From a virus, in the IMG/VR virus record IMGVR_UViG_3300036832_000803, positions 1 through 64,000 of that record: DNA of 64,000 nt. One strand, written 5' to 3'. Below the pieces are notes generated by a model, which had not been told where the DNA came from, did not search any database, and saw nothing but the letters and a program-made list of their open reading frames with translations. The translations under genes and the position numbers were made by a program. Below are positions 56,654 to 63,944 of this stretch, one piece after another. How positions within the stretch are numbered: the first letter of the stretch is position 1; each line of letters starts with the position of its first letter.

Positions 56654-56839
56654 TCAGCCGAAATACTTGATGGTGGCCAGCGCCACGCCGCCGGCCACAA
56701 GCATGACGGCGAAGCGGATCGTGAGAACGCGCACGGCCCAATCGATCTTGGTTTCGAGCGTGCGGAAGGCGTCAGAGATGTCGGGCTTGGTAATCCCTGC
56801 AACAGCTTCACGCGCAAGCTTCTCGCGGACATTGATCAT
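56654..56839 (-). CDS. Small DUF1640-like membrane protein (short paralogue)
   Basis: 61 aa. DISDAFRTLETKIDWAVRVL then TIRFAVMLVAGGVALATIKY: a short coiled coil and one TM. The last 30 residues match the protein at 56848-57120; the N-terminal half of that protein is missing here. The two genes are adjacent and likely arose by duplication. Confidence 0.65.
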   Translation of the reverse strand: MINVREKLAREAVAGITKPDISDAFRTLETKIDWAVRVLTIRFAVMLVAGGVALATIKYFG

Positions 56840-56847
56840 CGCGCGCG

Positions 56848-57120
56848 CTATCCGAAATATTTGATGGTGGCGAGTATCCCGATGATCGCCGCGGCCATGG
56901 CGCCGCTGCGGATTGTCATATCACGGACAGCGAGATCGATCTTGGCATCGACCCTAGCTATATCGCTCTTGAGTGCTGCGATGTCGCTCTTGGTCGCCAC
57001 CGCCTCGCGCAGCGCAGAGTCGATCGCATCGGCGTGGGCGCGGGCCTGATCCTCGCCGATGCCGGCGCCTTTCAGTTTGTCGATGTAGCGCAGTCGATCG
57101 AATAGAATTTGCTCGTTCAT
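56848..57120 (-). CDS. DUF1640-like coiled-coil membrane protein
   Basis: 90 aa. LRYIDKLKGAGIGEDQARAH, then AALKSDIARVDAKIDLAVRD and TM segment MAAAIIGILATIKYFG. This matches the DUF1640/CCDC90 type of trimeric coiled coil anchored by a C-terminal TM. Phage and bacterial copies are common; function unknown. Confidence 0.75.
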   Translation of the reverse strand: MNEQILFDRLRYIDKLKGAGIGEDQARAHADAIDSALREAVATKSDIAALKSDIARVDAKIDLAVRDMTIRSGAMAAAIIGILATIKYFG

Positions 57121-57308
57121 GGGGACCGCTCCGAACCTTCGTCAAGAGTTGGCTGACCTTGCGAGCGCAGCCGTACCTCGACGGTCAGGCCGTCAATCGC
57201 GCCCTCCAGCCGGATCGCGAGGCCCCTGATGTCCTTACGCAGCGAGCCCAACTCGGTCAGAATGCGCTCGTTCTGGCACGTCAGGAAATTGAAATCAGGT
57301 TCGGTCAT
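57117..57308 (-). CDS. Short coiled-coil protein
   Basis: 63 aa, overlapping the next gene by 4 nt. CQNERILTELGSLRKDIRGL and EGAIDGLTVEVRLRSQG form heptads like those of the membrane-bound neighbour but without a TM segment. The two may form a mixed coil. Confidence 0.6.
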   Translation of the reverse strand: MTEPDFNFLTCQNERILTELGSLRKDIRGLAIRLEGAIDGLTVEVRLRSQGQPTLDEGSERSP

Positions 57309-57340
57309 GTGACGGTTTTATCCTGAAGTCGGCCGGAACG

Positions 57341-57763
57341 CTAGCGCCCTGTTGGCTGGCCTTGCGACGAGGCGCGGCCCATGACGTTGCCGCGCGCGTC
57401 ATAGAGCGTCGTCGTGCCGCCAGTCGTCGTCGTCGTGCCGATGGTGCGCCCCTGGGCGTCGCGGAACGTCGTGGTGCTGCCAGAGCTATCGGTTGTGGCC
57501 GTGCCGACGCTGCGCCCGTCCGGCCCATAGAGCCGCGTCTGTTCGCCGGTCATCGCGGTGCCGGCCGCGAATAAGACGGCGCCGATCGCCATCCCTGCCA
57601 AGACGGCGAGCCACGGCGCGCGCGTCTTAGGACGCCGGTCGTCGTCGTCGTGCCTGACCGTTACGTGGACCCGGTTCATCGCCCGGGCCAGAATGACACT
57701 CACGAGCACTGCTAACACGCAGAGGCTCAATATGACCAACCAACCAAGCAATTCCGATTTCAT
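57341..57763 (-). CDS. Two-span membrane protein with YD-like periplasmic repeats
   Basis: 140 aa. TM1 LLGWLVILSLCVLAVLVSVI, a charged loop (RHDDDDRRPKTR), TM2 WLAVLAGMAIGAVLFAAGTA. After it come three repeats of about 22 residues around LYGPDGRSVG, FRDAQGRTIG and LYDARGNVMG, resembling YD-repeat turns outside the membrane. Proteins with this repeat occur in Bradyrhizobiaceae. Function unknown. Confidence 0.65.
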   Translation of the reverse strand: MKSELLGWLVILSLCVLAVLVSVILARAMNRVHVTVRHDDDDRRPKTRAPWLAVLAGMAIGAVLFAAGTAMTGEQTRLYGPDGRSVGTATTDSSGSTTTFRDAQGRTIGTTTTTGGTTTLYDARGNVMGRASSQGQPTGR

Positions 57764-57939
57764 TTTCCTAGCTCCGTTTGTGGAACGCGCGCGGCGAAAT
57801 CTGCCGCGTCGATCATTTGGATCACCGGCTCACTGTGCCCGCATTTGCAGGCGCGACCGTTCCAGGAATCGGCGCCGCCTTTGCGCCAGCCGCATCGCAT
57901 GCAGTACGGATGCAACGATCGCGTATTCTCGTGGTTCAT
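57760..57939 (-). CDS. 59-aa zinc-finger-like protein
   Basis: ATG overlaps the upstream stop and TGA overlaps the next ATG. CMRCGWRKGGADSWNGRACK followed by CGHSEPVIQM gives CxxC and CxCxH motifs, a small zinc site. A coupled gene too short for most gene callers. Confidence 0.6.
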   Translation of the reverse strand: MNHENTRSLHPYCMRCGWRKGGADSWNGRACKCGHSEPVIQMIDAADFAARVPQTELGK

Positions 57940-58271
57940 TGGAGCGCTCCCTTTGCGAGTTGCACGGCGGCGGCGTGGCCGGCTTCGGCTTCGTCATAGG
58001 TCGCATAGCGCCATTGTGTGAGATCGCGCACGCCGCCGAAGATCATGGTTTCAAACAACATGGGGCGCCCTGAATGCACGGCGAAGCCGATGAAAATGGT
58101 CGACACGCACGCGTCGCCTACATCGGTTTGCCAAAGCCGGTCTGACAGCGAGCCGCGCTCGCCGACAACCTTGATCCATTCAGAAAATTCGACGCGCACC
58201 GGCACGCGATCTTTGAGAATGTAGTGGGCGCCGAGCGCGTTAAATTGGTCGCGCAATGTTTCATCGATCAT
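57936..58271 (-). CDS. Hypothetical protein
   Basis: 111 aa. LGAHYILKDRVPVRVEFSEW, CVSTIFIGFAVHSGRPMLFE, then TYDEAEAGHAAAVQLAK. Beta-rich with a final helix; the pattern FETMIFGG...W.YAT.DEA.AGH is frequent in phage hypothetical proteins. Function unknown. Coupled to both neighbours. Confidence 0.62.
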   Translation of the reverse strand: MIDETLRDQFNALGAHYILKDRVPVRVEFSEWIKVVGERGSLSDRLWQTDVGDACVSTIFIGFAVHSGRPMLFETMIFGGVRDLTQWRYATYDEAEAGHAAAVQLAKGALQ

Positions 58272-58438
58272 CGTGCTGCACTCCGCAGTAATTCGGCGAG
58301 CGTGCGCTTGGCGCGGTCGAGTTGGTCGCGGGTGACGCCGAGCACGTTGCGGTTCGGATCGTCGGCTTGCGCTGCAAGCCGCGCTACTTCGGCGATCATG
58401 TCGGCGACCGCGTCGTAAAGATCAGGACTCTGGTTCAT
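58268..58438 (-). CDS. 56-aa helical protein
   Basis: LYDAVADMIAEVARLAAQAD then NVLGVTRDQLDRAKRTLAEL. Two helices separated by DDPNRN. ATG overlaps the upstream stop. No function known. Confidence 0.58.
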   Translation of the reverse strand: MNQSPDLYDAVADMIAEVARLAAQADDPNRNVLGVTRDQLDRAKRTLAELLRSAAR

Positions 58439-58689
58439 CGGCGGTGCCTTATGATGCTGCCGTGCTGGATGATGTAGGACTCGGGCGCGAACGCGATGGC
58501 GACCGTCGGGATCGGCGGCTTGGCGTTGCGCCCGTCGTCGACCGTGGTCGCCGTCATGTGGGCGCTTACGATCTTGATCGCGTTTTCTTCGGTCGCCGGA
58601 TAGATCGCGGCGCAGACCTCGCCGTCGCACAGTACCTCGACGATTTCCTTGTCGTGGAACGCGGTCGCCAGTCGAAACGTGATCGTCAT
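58435..58689 (-). CDS. Hypothetical protein
   Basis: 84 aa. FHDKEIVEVLCDGEVCAAIY followed by AIKIVSAHMTATTVDDGRN and IAFAPESYIIQHGSI. A compact alpha/beta fold; no motif. Overlaps both neighbours by 4 nt. Confidence 0.58.
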   Translation of the reverse strand: MTITFRLATAFHDKEIVEVLCDGEVCAAIYPATEENAIKIVSAHMTATTVDDGRNAKPPIPTVAIAFAPESYIIQHGSIIRHRR

Positions 58690-58922
58690 GTCGGCGCCCT
58701 CTCGATCTCGATCGGTTCGTTGTTGGGCAGGCAGCGATAAACCCCGGCGTCGTCGAGCAGCAGCGGCATCGTGCCGATGCAGCCGGCGATCATGGCCTCG
58801 GTCGCGAACACGTCCCACTCGATGAACAGCGAGCGCTCGTTCTCCGACGCGATCATGATCCGGCCCGGTACTTCCTTGCCGCGCCACCTGATGATGATGG
58901 AGTCGCCGGTGCACAGCGTCAT
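58686..58922 (-). CDS. Hypothetical protein
   Basis: 78 aa. GDSIIIRWRGKEVPGRIMIA then LFIEWDVFATEAMIAG: small beta barrel. ENERSLF resembles the ENERS element of the 62.4-kb protein, suggesting a distant relation between these two. Coupled to the ParB gene by a 4-nt overlap. Confidence 0.58.
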   Translation of the reverse strand: MTLCTGDSIIIRWRGKEVPGRIMIASENERSLFIEWDVFATEAMIAGCIGTMPLLLDDAGVYRCLPNNEPIEIERAPT

Positions 58923-59818
58923 GTTCCGGTTCTCCGATACGGAAGCACGATGCGGCCTTGCGCGGCGATCTGGCGTAGCTCGCGCTCCATATGGCCGCAC
59001 GTTTTGGCGATGGCGTTGAGTCGATCGGCCATCGTGCCGGCGCGATCAAGGCTGACGCGCGCGGCCACGACGCATTCGCCGTTGCGCCAGCCGGCGCCGA
59101 GAAGCTTCGACGCCTCTTCGATCCGCGCCTCCATCGCGGTGAGCCTGCGCGCCTCTTCGCGCGACGGCTTGGGCGCGGCATCGCCGAAGATGTCGGCTTG
59201 GGTCGCGCCTTCGATGATGGCGTCGACCGCGTTGCGCACCGCCTTCCAGCCTTGCAACTGCCCGCGGCTGATCAGGCGCAGAATGCGATGCTGTGCCCGG
59301 TGATCGGTCAGGCGGGAAATTTCCATCGCCTGTTGCCGGTCGATCTGGTCGGCCTCGAATAGCCGCAAGATCGGCGGCGCCAGATTGAGCAGCTGGAGCC
59401 GCCAGCGCACCCGGAAGACGGCACAGCCGACTTGCTTGGCGATTTGCTCGGGCTCCAACCCGCGTTTTGCCAGTCGCGCAAAGCCCCTCGCCTCTTCGAT
59501 CGGCGAGATGTCCTGGCGCTGAAGGTTCTCGACGATCGCGGCAATGTCGCGGGCGAGATCGTCCAGGCGAACGACGGTCGCCTTGATGGTCGAGAAGCCC
59601 TTGATGCCGCGGTCGGCCAACAGCTTGTGCGCGCGCCAGCGGCATTCGCCGGCGACGATCTCGAAGCGGCCGCGACGGTGCGGGCGCACGGTGATCGCTT
59701 GCAGGAGCCCTTGCGCGCGGATGGATGCGGCCAAGCCTTCGATATGCGCCGCGTCGAACGTCTTGCGCGGCTGATCCGGATTCGGATCGATCTTGGCGAG
59801 GGCGATGTTGCGCGTCAC
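58919..59818 (-). CDS. ParB/RepB/Spo0J-family protein (GTG start)
   Basis: 299 aa. The N-terminal domain LAKIDPNPDQPRKTFDA, SIRAQGLLQAITVRP, GECRWRAHKLLAD and the bridging ENLQRQDISPIEEARGFARL, followed by the HTH EQIAKQVGCAVFRVRWRLQL, is a complete ParB. No parA is seen in the window, so segregation is not implied; single phage ParBs often regulate or load on DNA. A hairpin leader precedes the GTG. Confidence 0.9.
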   Translation of the reverse strand: MTRNIALAKIDPNPDQPRKTFDAAHIEGLAASIRAQGLLQAITVRPHRRGRFEIVAGECRWRAHKLLADRGIKGFSTIKATVVRLDDLARDIAAIVENLQRQDISPIEEARGFARLAKRGLEPEQIAKQVGCAVFRVRWRLQLLNLAPPILRLFEADQIDRQQAMEISRLTDHRAQHRILRLISRGQLQGWKAVRNAVDAIIEGATQADIFGDAAPKPSREEARRLTAMEARIEEASKLLGAGWRNGECVVAARVSLDRAGTMADRLNAIAKTCGHMERELRQIAAQGRIVLPYRRTGT

Positions 59819-59857
59819 AGGTGACTCCGTTTGGTTGTTCGCCGTTTGCAGCGGCGT
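59819..59857 (-). promoter_or_regulatory. Leader hairpin element, copy A
   Basis: On the minus strand: stem CGCCG, loop CTGCAAA, stem CGGCG, then AACAACCAAACGGAGTCACC just before the start codon. Shared with three other genes (copies B-D); stem bases change in a compensating way. Confidence 0.75.
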
Positions 59858-60363
59858 TAGTGGCGCGTCCCGCGGGCCGGAAGGAAGCCGACCATGCGGC
59901 CGTGGGATTGGAACGTGCCGCCGCGCGGGACGTGCGGAAGGTCGGTCAGCATTTCGAGCGGCGCGAGGTACGGGCGCCGATGGCGCGGCCGAATGATGCG
60001 GCGATGCGCGGCCAGCATTCCCGCATCCAGGTCTTCGCCCAGGATCGAAACGACTTCGACCCGATCCGGGTGCGCGGCGACGCCGTGTTGTTCGATAAAG
60101 GCAATCTCGTCGTCGGAGATCAAGCGCGCAAGCGTCCAGGATTCAAAGACGAATATATAGCGCACGACATCGCGAAGCTCGAAGTAGGCGCGGACCATCG
60201 CGACGGCCATGTCTTTGTTTGGGTGCGGCGGCTCCAATTCGAAATATTCGCTGGTCGCCGTGACGCCGTGCCACGTCGGGGAGACCACGCCGGTTTTGTT
60301 GAATAAGCGTTCGCTCCCGGTGGAAGCAAACGCGATCATGTCGCGCAAATCTTTTTCGCTCAT
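59857..60363 (-). CDS. Hypothetical protein
   Basis: 168 aa from the ATG overlapping the upstream stop (a start at 60378 is possible). LRDMIAFASTGSERLFNKTG, then DMAVAMVRAYFELRDVVRYI, FVFESWTLARLISDDEIAFI and a loop with HPDRVEVVSILGED. The order matches phage proteins with a DEIAF...H..R.E.V...ED core. Function unknown. Confidence 0.62.
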   Translation of the reverse strand: MSEKDLRDMIAFASTGSERLFNKTGVVSPTWHGVTATSEYFELEPPHPNKDMAVAMVRAYFELRDVVRYIFVFESWTLARLISDDEIAFIEQHGVAAHPDRVEVVSILGEDLDAGMLAAHRRIIRPRHRRPYLAPLEMLTDLPHVPRGGTFQSHGRMVGFLPARGTRH

Positions 60364-60992
60364 GTCGGCCTCGGCCATTTTTTCGAGCGATTGAATTGCA
60401 GCGGCTCGCCGTCGCGGCCCTGCTCATAGGCGCTCTCGATCACCCCGGCGATCAGGCCCGCCAGATAGATGCGCGCCGTATGGCTGATGGCGCCGGGCTT
60501 GAGCAAGTCCATGATCGCGAACGCCGCGACCTGGGCCGGTCGGGCGTCTGGCGCGCGCGGATCATGCAGGCTCGGATAGGTGTGTTCTGGTTCCGGGTCG
60601 GGCGCTTTGCCTTGCGCGAAGGTGGCGCCCATGCTGGCGAAGCCGGCCTGATAGATACGGCCAAGCTCGGCCATGCCCTTGGCATGCTCGCGCAAGCCGG
60701 GTTCGGCCGCGCCCTTGGCGATGAAATCGAAAGCATCGGCCTGCGAGCGCATCACCGCCAGCATGCCGGGATGCGCGTTGACGAAATAGAGCGCAATGTC
60801 GCGATCTTCCTCGCGCTGGAAATTGGCGATCAACATTCCAACGTCGTCAGCCCTTGCAATGCCGTAATCCCCGAGCGACCCAGGCGCCTTTTGCCACGGC
60901 GTCGACGAATGCTGGCCGCCAGTCGGGTTGGCGGTATCAATCAAATGCCGGATGTAGGCGGCTTCGGCTTCGATCTGTTCACGCGTGACCAT
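60360..60992 (-). CDS. Helical protein whose C-terminal domain is duplicated at 16.0 kb
   Basis: 210 aa. N-terminal part: EAEAAYIRHLIDTANPTGGQ, REEDRDIALYFVNAHPGMLA, then AKGMAELGRIYQAGFASMGA. The last 75 residues (EPEHTYPS, LLKPGAISH, YEQGRDGEPLQF) match 16034-16297 closely. Function unknown. The ATG lies 14 nt past the radical SAM stop. Confidence 0.65.
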   Translation of the reverse strand: MVTREQIEAEAAYIRHLIDTANPTGGQHSSTPWQKAPGSLGDYGIARADDVGMLIANFQREEDRDIALYFVNAHPGMLAVMRSQADAFDFIAKGAAEPGLREHAKGMAELGRIYQAGFASMGATFAQGKAPDPEPEHTYPSLHDPRAPDARPAQVAAFAIMDLLKPGAISHTARIYLAGLIAGVIESAYEQGRDGEPLQFNRSKKWPRPT

Positions 60993-61006
60993 GTCCGTTT
61001 CGCCTT

Positions 61007-61813
61007 TCAATGGTGCTGCGGGACGCGCAGCGGGTTGGGATAGCCGGCGGGCAGGTAGGATTGCAGATCGCGCTTGATGTAGTGGCGCGCGTCGAGCCAA
61101 TTGAGCACGGCGACCATGCGGTGCGTGTAGTCGCACCAATCGGTCGTCTTCGTCATTGGCAGATAGTTGACGCGGCCGACCTTGTAGAGATCGACGAATT
61201 CGTGCGTCGCCTTGACGATCGCAATCGACGCGTCAACGTCCAGCGTCGGTTCAAGCGAAACCCAAGTGAAGATGCCGCGATCGTGGAACGCCTTGATGGC
61301 CGCGATCCGATCGGCCGGGAGCGCGGCGTTGCGTTCCCATTTTTTCGAAAAGCGTTCGTCGAGCGACGTGAGCGTGGAAGCGAAGGCGTCGCGATCCGCG
61401 CGGAATAGATCGATGTCGCGGAGCGCGCGCGTGCCGCCCTTGGTGAGCGTGCAGATGCCGAGCCCGGCGCCGATCAGTGTTTCGAGCGTCGCCCGCGTCA
61501 GGCTGTTGTCGCCCGGATGGTACGGGTCGGTCGTGAACGAAAGCATGACCTGGGCGCGCACGCCCGCGGCCTTGTACTTGGCGGCGTCGGAGCGCAGTAC
61601 GTCGAGATAGTCACGGCGCGGGACAGCGCCCGCGTCGAATTCCGCGCGGGGCTGATGCGTGACCAGCGGCACGTAGCAATAGGCGCAGCCGTGGCCGCAG
61701 CCGCGATAGGGATTGGTCGCGAGCGGCGAGTATTCGCCGGCCTGCCCTTTCGGGGCGTAGATGATGCGGCAACCCCGAACGGAGACGCCGTCGTCATTTA
61801 GTGTCGGTTTCAT
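61007..61813 (-). CDS. Radical SAM protein (SplB/PA0069-like)
   Basis: 268 aa. The cluster motif is CGHGCAYCYVP, preceded by SPLATNPYRG as in the spore-photoproduct-lyase-like group. Further on: MLSFTTDPYHPGDNSLTRAT, LTKGGTRALRD, STLTSLDERFSKKWE and FTWVSLEPTLDVD. These enzymes bind a 4Fe-4S cluster and SAM; roles in the group include DNA photolesion repair and unknown reactions. It is adjacent to a regulator gene by a 4-nt overlap. Confidence 0.87.
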   Translation of the reverse strand: MKPTLNDDGVSVRGCRIIYAPKGQAGEYSPLATNPYRGCGHGCAYCYVPLVTHQPRAEFDAGAVPRRDYLDVLRSDAAKYKAAGVRAQVMLSFTTDPYHPGDNSLTRATLETLIGAGLGICTLTKGGTRALRDIDLFRADRDAFASTLTSLDERFSKKWERNAALPADRIAAIKAFHDRGIFTWVSLEPTLDVDASIAIVKATHEFVDLYKVGRVNYLPMTKTTDWCDYTHRMVAVLNWLDARHYIKRDLQSYLPAGYPNPLRVPQHH

Positions 61814-62016
61814 GCGATCCTCTTCGATGCGCGCGGGCGGTCGACCAGCAGCGTGATCGCAACGCGGGTCTGTCGCTTTATCGGCTGCTCGCCTTGCTCC
61901 CAGCGGATGACGGTGCGTTTCGATACGCCGAGTCGCGCGCCGAATTCGGTCTGCGTAAGGCCGAGACGTTCACGCGACTGGCGGACGAATTCGGCGTCGG
62001 TTGGGTGCGGTGTCAT
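61810..62016 (-). CDS. XRE-family regulator
   Basis: 68 aa. RQSRERLGLTQTEFGARLGV then SKRTVIRWEQGEQPIKRQTR is a complete HTH with a short tail. It is the first gene after the promoter at 62.05 kb and probably controls it through the upstream direct repeats. CGGAG precedes the ATG. Confidence 0.85.
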   Translation of the reverse strand: MTPHPTDAEFVRQSRERLGLTQTEFGARLGVSKRTVIRWEQGEQPIKRQTRVAITLLVDRPRASKRIA

Positions 62017-62048
62017 GGGGTCTCCGGTTCATATTGGTCCCTAGCGTT

Positions 62049-62077
62049 TATATGTGCCAAACTGTCACCTGCGTCAA
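62049..62077 (-). promoter_or_regulatory. Promoter of the 62.0-kb minus-strand operon
   Basis: On the minus strand: -35 TTGACG (62072-62077), 17-nt spacer, -10 CATATA (62049-62054). Directly upstream of -35 lie two 18-bp direct repeats. It lies 33 nt from the XRE start codon. Confidence 0.65.
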
Positions 62078-62086
62078 TGTGTTTTG

Positions 62087-62134
62087 GTCGGCAAAGTGTT
62101 GGGCCAGCTTTCGCAAGTCGGCAAAGTGTTGGGC
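62087..62134. repeat. Two 18-bp direct repeats upstream of the XRE promoter
   Basis: GTCGGCAAAGTGTTGGGC at 62087-62104 and again at 62117-62134, perfect, 30 bp apart (about three helical turns). Likely protein-binding sites for a regulator. Confidence 0.7.
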
Positions 62135-62323
62135 AGACTTTCCCTTGACCCGACTCGATGCGGGCGCCATATCGATTTGCGCCCGCCGCATTCTCCCGCC
62201 CAGGCGATGCTGTGGCGTCCGGGTCTTGCAACGGCTCGGTTTTTGTTTCGATCGCTGGGGAGTTTGTTTCCGTTTGTTTGGCTCCCCCCTGGGGCCGGCT
62301 TTGCAGGCGCGGTCCCGTCGAAC
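62135..62323. other. Intergenic stretch with no recognised element
   Basis: The remainder of the 360-nt gap between the XRE gene and the 62.4-kb gene. I see no frame with a start signal and no further repeats. Confidence 0.5.
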
Positions 62324-62362
62324 AAAAAAAAGCCCCCGGCATCTCTCGCGGATGTCGGGGGC
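62324..62362 (-). terminator. Terminator of the 62.4-kb gene
   Basis: On the minus strand an 11-bp stem CCCCCGACATC with GATGCCGGGGG (one mismatch), short loop, then eight T. It ends the transcript before the XRE promoter. Confidence 0.85.
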
Positions 62363-62376
62363 GGTTGTTTCCAGAT

Positions 62377-62841
62377 TCAGTGCGTCAATCCCTTCGCCGG
62401 TTCCGGCCGGGCGATGTTCCAGCCGGGCGACTCATCGTAGCCGGGCAGGCGCATGATCGCGCGCTTGCGGATGGCATCGATGATCGTGCAGGCGATCGAT
62501 GATTTGTAATCGTCCGTTTCGCACGCCTGATAGTCGAAGCATTCGCAAGCCTTCAGGATCACGAGCGGCGACGGCGTTCGCGCGAACGGCCGGAACGTGT
62601 AGCCCGCGGCGTCGTCGCCGATCGAGCCGGGCAGATCGCCCAGCGCGTCGTCGGGATAGCGGTGGCGAACGCTGCGCTCGTTTTCGGTGAGCAGGATGCG
62701 ACCGATCTCGGTCGCGTTGGTGCTGACGATCTCGATCAGCGTTTCGTTAGCCGTGTAGACGACGCCGCGGCCGTAGCTCTTGCACAAGGCGAACGTAAGC
62801 AAGGCGTCGATATGATCGTGATCGACGATGTAGGCAGACAT
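62377..62841 (-). CDS. Hypothetical protein with conserved alpha/beta core
   Basis: 154 aa. SAYIVDHDHIDALLTFALCK, then TANETLIEIVSTNATEIGRI, LLTENERSVRHRYPDD and KACECFDYQACETDDYKSS. The strings YIVD..HI and LL.EN..SV.HRYPD are typical of a phage family of unknown function. A hairpin leader (copy B) precedes the ATG and a terminator follows, so it forms its own unit. Confidence 0.72.
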   Translation of the reverse strand: MSAYIVDHDHIDALLTFALCKSYGRGVVYTANETLIEIVSTNATEIGRILLTENERSVRHRYPDDALGDLPGSIGDDAAGYTFRPFARTPSPLVILKACECFDYQACETDDYKSSIACTIIDAIRKRAIMRLPGYDESPGWNIARPEPAKGLTH

Positions 62842-62881
62842 TGGTGACTCTCCGTTTGGTTTGACGCCGTTTGCAGCGGCG
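62842..62881 (-). promoter_or_regulatory. Leader hairpin element, copy B
   Basis: Minus strand: CGCCG, CTGCAAA, CGGCG, then a spacer and ACCAAACGGAGAGTCACC before ATG. Confidence 0.75.
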
Positions 62882-62888
62882 GTCGGGT

Positions 62889-63116
62889 TTAAGCTAGGGG
62901 CTCGGTTGATCGCCAGTAGTGCATCACCTTGAGGCCCGGCGGATTGGCGAAGGTCCGAAGGTGGGAGATCACGAGCCCGCGCGCGACGAGACCGTCGAGC
63001 GTGGCCTGGGTCACGCCGCGCGCTTCGAGCGCTGGGCCGGTGGCGCCGGTGCTACAGGTTGCCAGGAGCGCAAGGGCCTTGCGCTCCGCAGCCGTCAGTT
63101 TTTGATTGTTGGTCAT
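62889..63116 (-). CDS. Winged-helix-like small protein
   Basis: 75 aa. KLTAAERKALALLATCSTGA, then LEARGVTQATLDGLVARGLV and HYWRSTEPLA: helices then a wing, as in MarR-like or phage winged helices. Function unknown. ATG overlaps the upstream stop. Confidence 0.6.
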   Translation of the reverse strand: MTNNQKLTAAERKALALLATCSTGATGPALEARGVTQATLDGLVARGLVISHLRTFANPPGLKVMHYWRSTEPLA

Positions 63117-63544
63117 TGTTTCGGGATCGCCAGCAGCGTCTTGACCCAGCCGAGATCGTTCATCGCGTCATTCAGTTTTTGAATGTACGGAAGCAACGAC
63201 CCATAGGAGGCGCAAAACTTAAGTGGTCCGGCCGCATTAAGTTCCTCTTTGACTTCGCTCGTAACCTCTGCGCCGATCTTGTGGCGTTCGTCTTCGGGGA
63301 TTTCCTTTACAAGGACGTTCAACAAATCGAGGTTATCGACGGCCAAACCATCGCGCTTCCCAACGAACGGGACATCGCAAAAATGCGAGGCGATCATGGC
63401 CTTGGTTAGGACTTTCGAGAACGATGGCAGCTGCTCCCGAATTCCAGGCCATGCGGCGGATGACGTAAGGGCAGAGGGCAGTTCGGCGTGTGCCGGGAGT
63501 GACGCGCAGAGCGCGATTGTCGCGGCGATTAAGGTCTTTCTCAT
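63113..63544 (-). CDS. Exported (periplasmic) hypothetical protein
   Basis: 143 aa. A clear Sec signal peptide (RKTLIAATIALCASLPAHA, cleaved after AHA). The mature part is helical: FSKVLTKAMIASHFCDVPFV, LLNVLVKEIPEDERHK, GPLKFCASYGSLLPYIQKL; two Cys could pair. Not lysis-related in place. A host-changing lysogenic function is possible. It has the copy C hairpin leader. Confidence 0.7.
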   Translation of the reverse strand: MRKTLIAATIALCASLPAHAELPSALTSSAAWPGIREQLPSFSKVLTKAMIASHFCDVPFVGKRDGLAVDNLDLLNVLVKEIPEDERHKIGAEVTSEVKEELNAAGPLKFCASYGSLLPYIQKLNDAMNDLGWVKTLLAIPKQ

Positions 63545-63588
63545 TTTGGTGAACTCCGTTTGGTTGTTCGCCGCTTTGCAGGCGGCGT
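63545..63588 (-). promoter_or_regulatory. Leader hairpin element, copy C
   Basis: Minus strand: CGCCGC, CTGCAAA, GCGGCG, then AACAACCAAACGGAGTTCACC before ATG. The stem is one pair longer than in A and B. Confidence 0.75.
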
Positions 63589-63607
63589 GATGCTGGATGC
63601 ATCAATG

Positions 63608-63627
63608 CTGCGGCCCGCGGGCCGCAG
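63608..63627. repeat. 20-bp perfect palindrome in a non-coding gap
   Basis: CTGCGGCCCGCGGGCCGCAG, in the gap 63589-63680 between two minus-strand genes. Could form a strong hairpin; a terminator without a T run or a protein site. Confidence 0.6.
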
Positions 63628-63680
63628 TGTTTGATGGATCGGCTTTTACAGAACGAAGCGATCTTCACTGGCCTCGCGGT

Positions 63681-63905
63681 TCATTGGGCGATTCCTTTCC
63701 GGTAGCTCACGACCAGATCGAAGGTCGCGGCGTTGAAGACCTGATAGGTGATGGCGGGACATTGCGTGCTGCGCCATTGCGCGATGTCGCGGGCCAGGGC
63801 TTCGTCATAGACGAGCGCGAGCCCTTGCGACTTGGCTGTGCCGCCGATCGCGGAATACGCGACGATGGAAAAGAGTTGGTTGATAGGTTCGTGGTCGTTT
63901 GGCAT
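63681..63905 (-). CDS. Hypothetical protein
   Basis: 74 aa. NQLFSIVAYSAIGGTAKSQG, then YDEALARDIAQWRSTQCPA and FNAATFDLVVSYRKG. Beta-rich; no family recognised. Translation signal is the GGAG in the copy D leader. Confidence 0.6.
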   Translation of the reverse strand: MPNDHEPINQLFSIVAYSAIGGTAKSQGLALVYDEALARDIAQWRSTQCPAITYQVFNAATFDLVVSYRKGIAQ

Positions 63906-63941
63906 TGGTGACTCCGTTTGGTTGGCCGCTTTGCAGGCGGC
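63906..63941 (-). promoter_or_regulatory. Leader hairpin element, copy D
   Basis: Minus strand: GCCGC, CTGCAAA, GCGGC, then CAACCAAACGGAGTCACC before ATG. Confidence 0.75.
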
Positions 63942-63944
63942 GCG

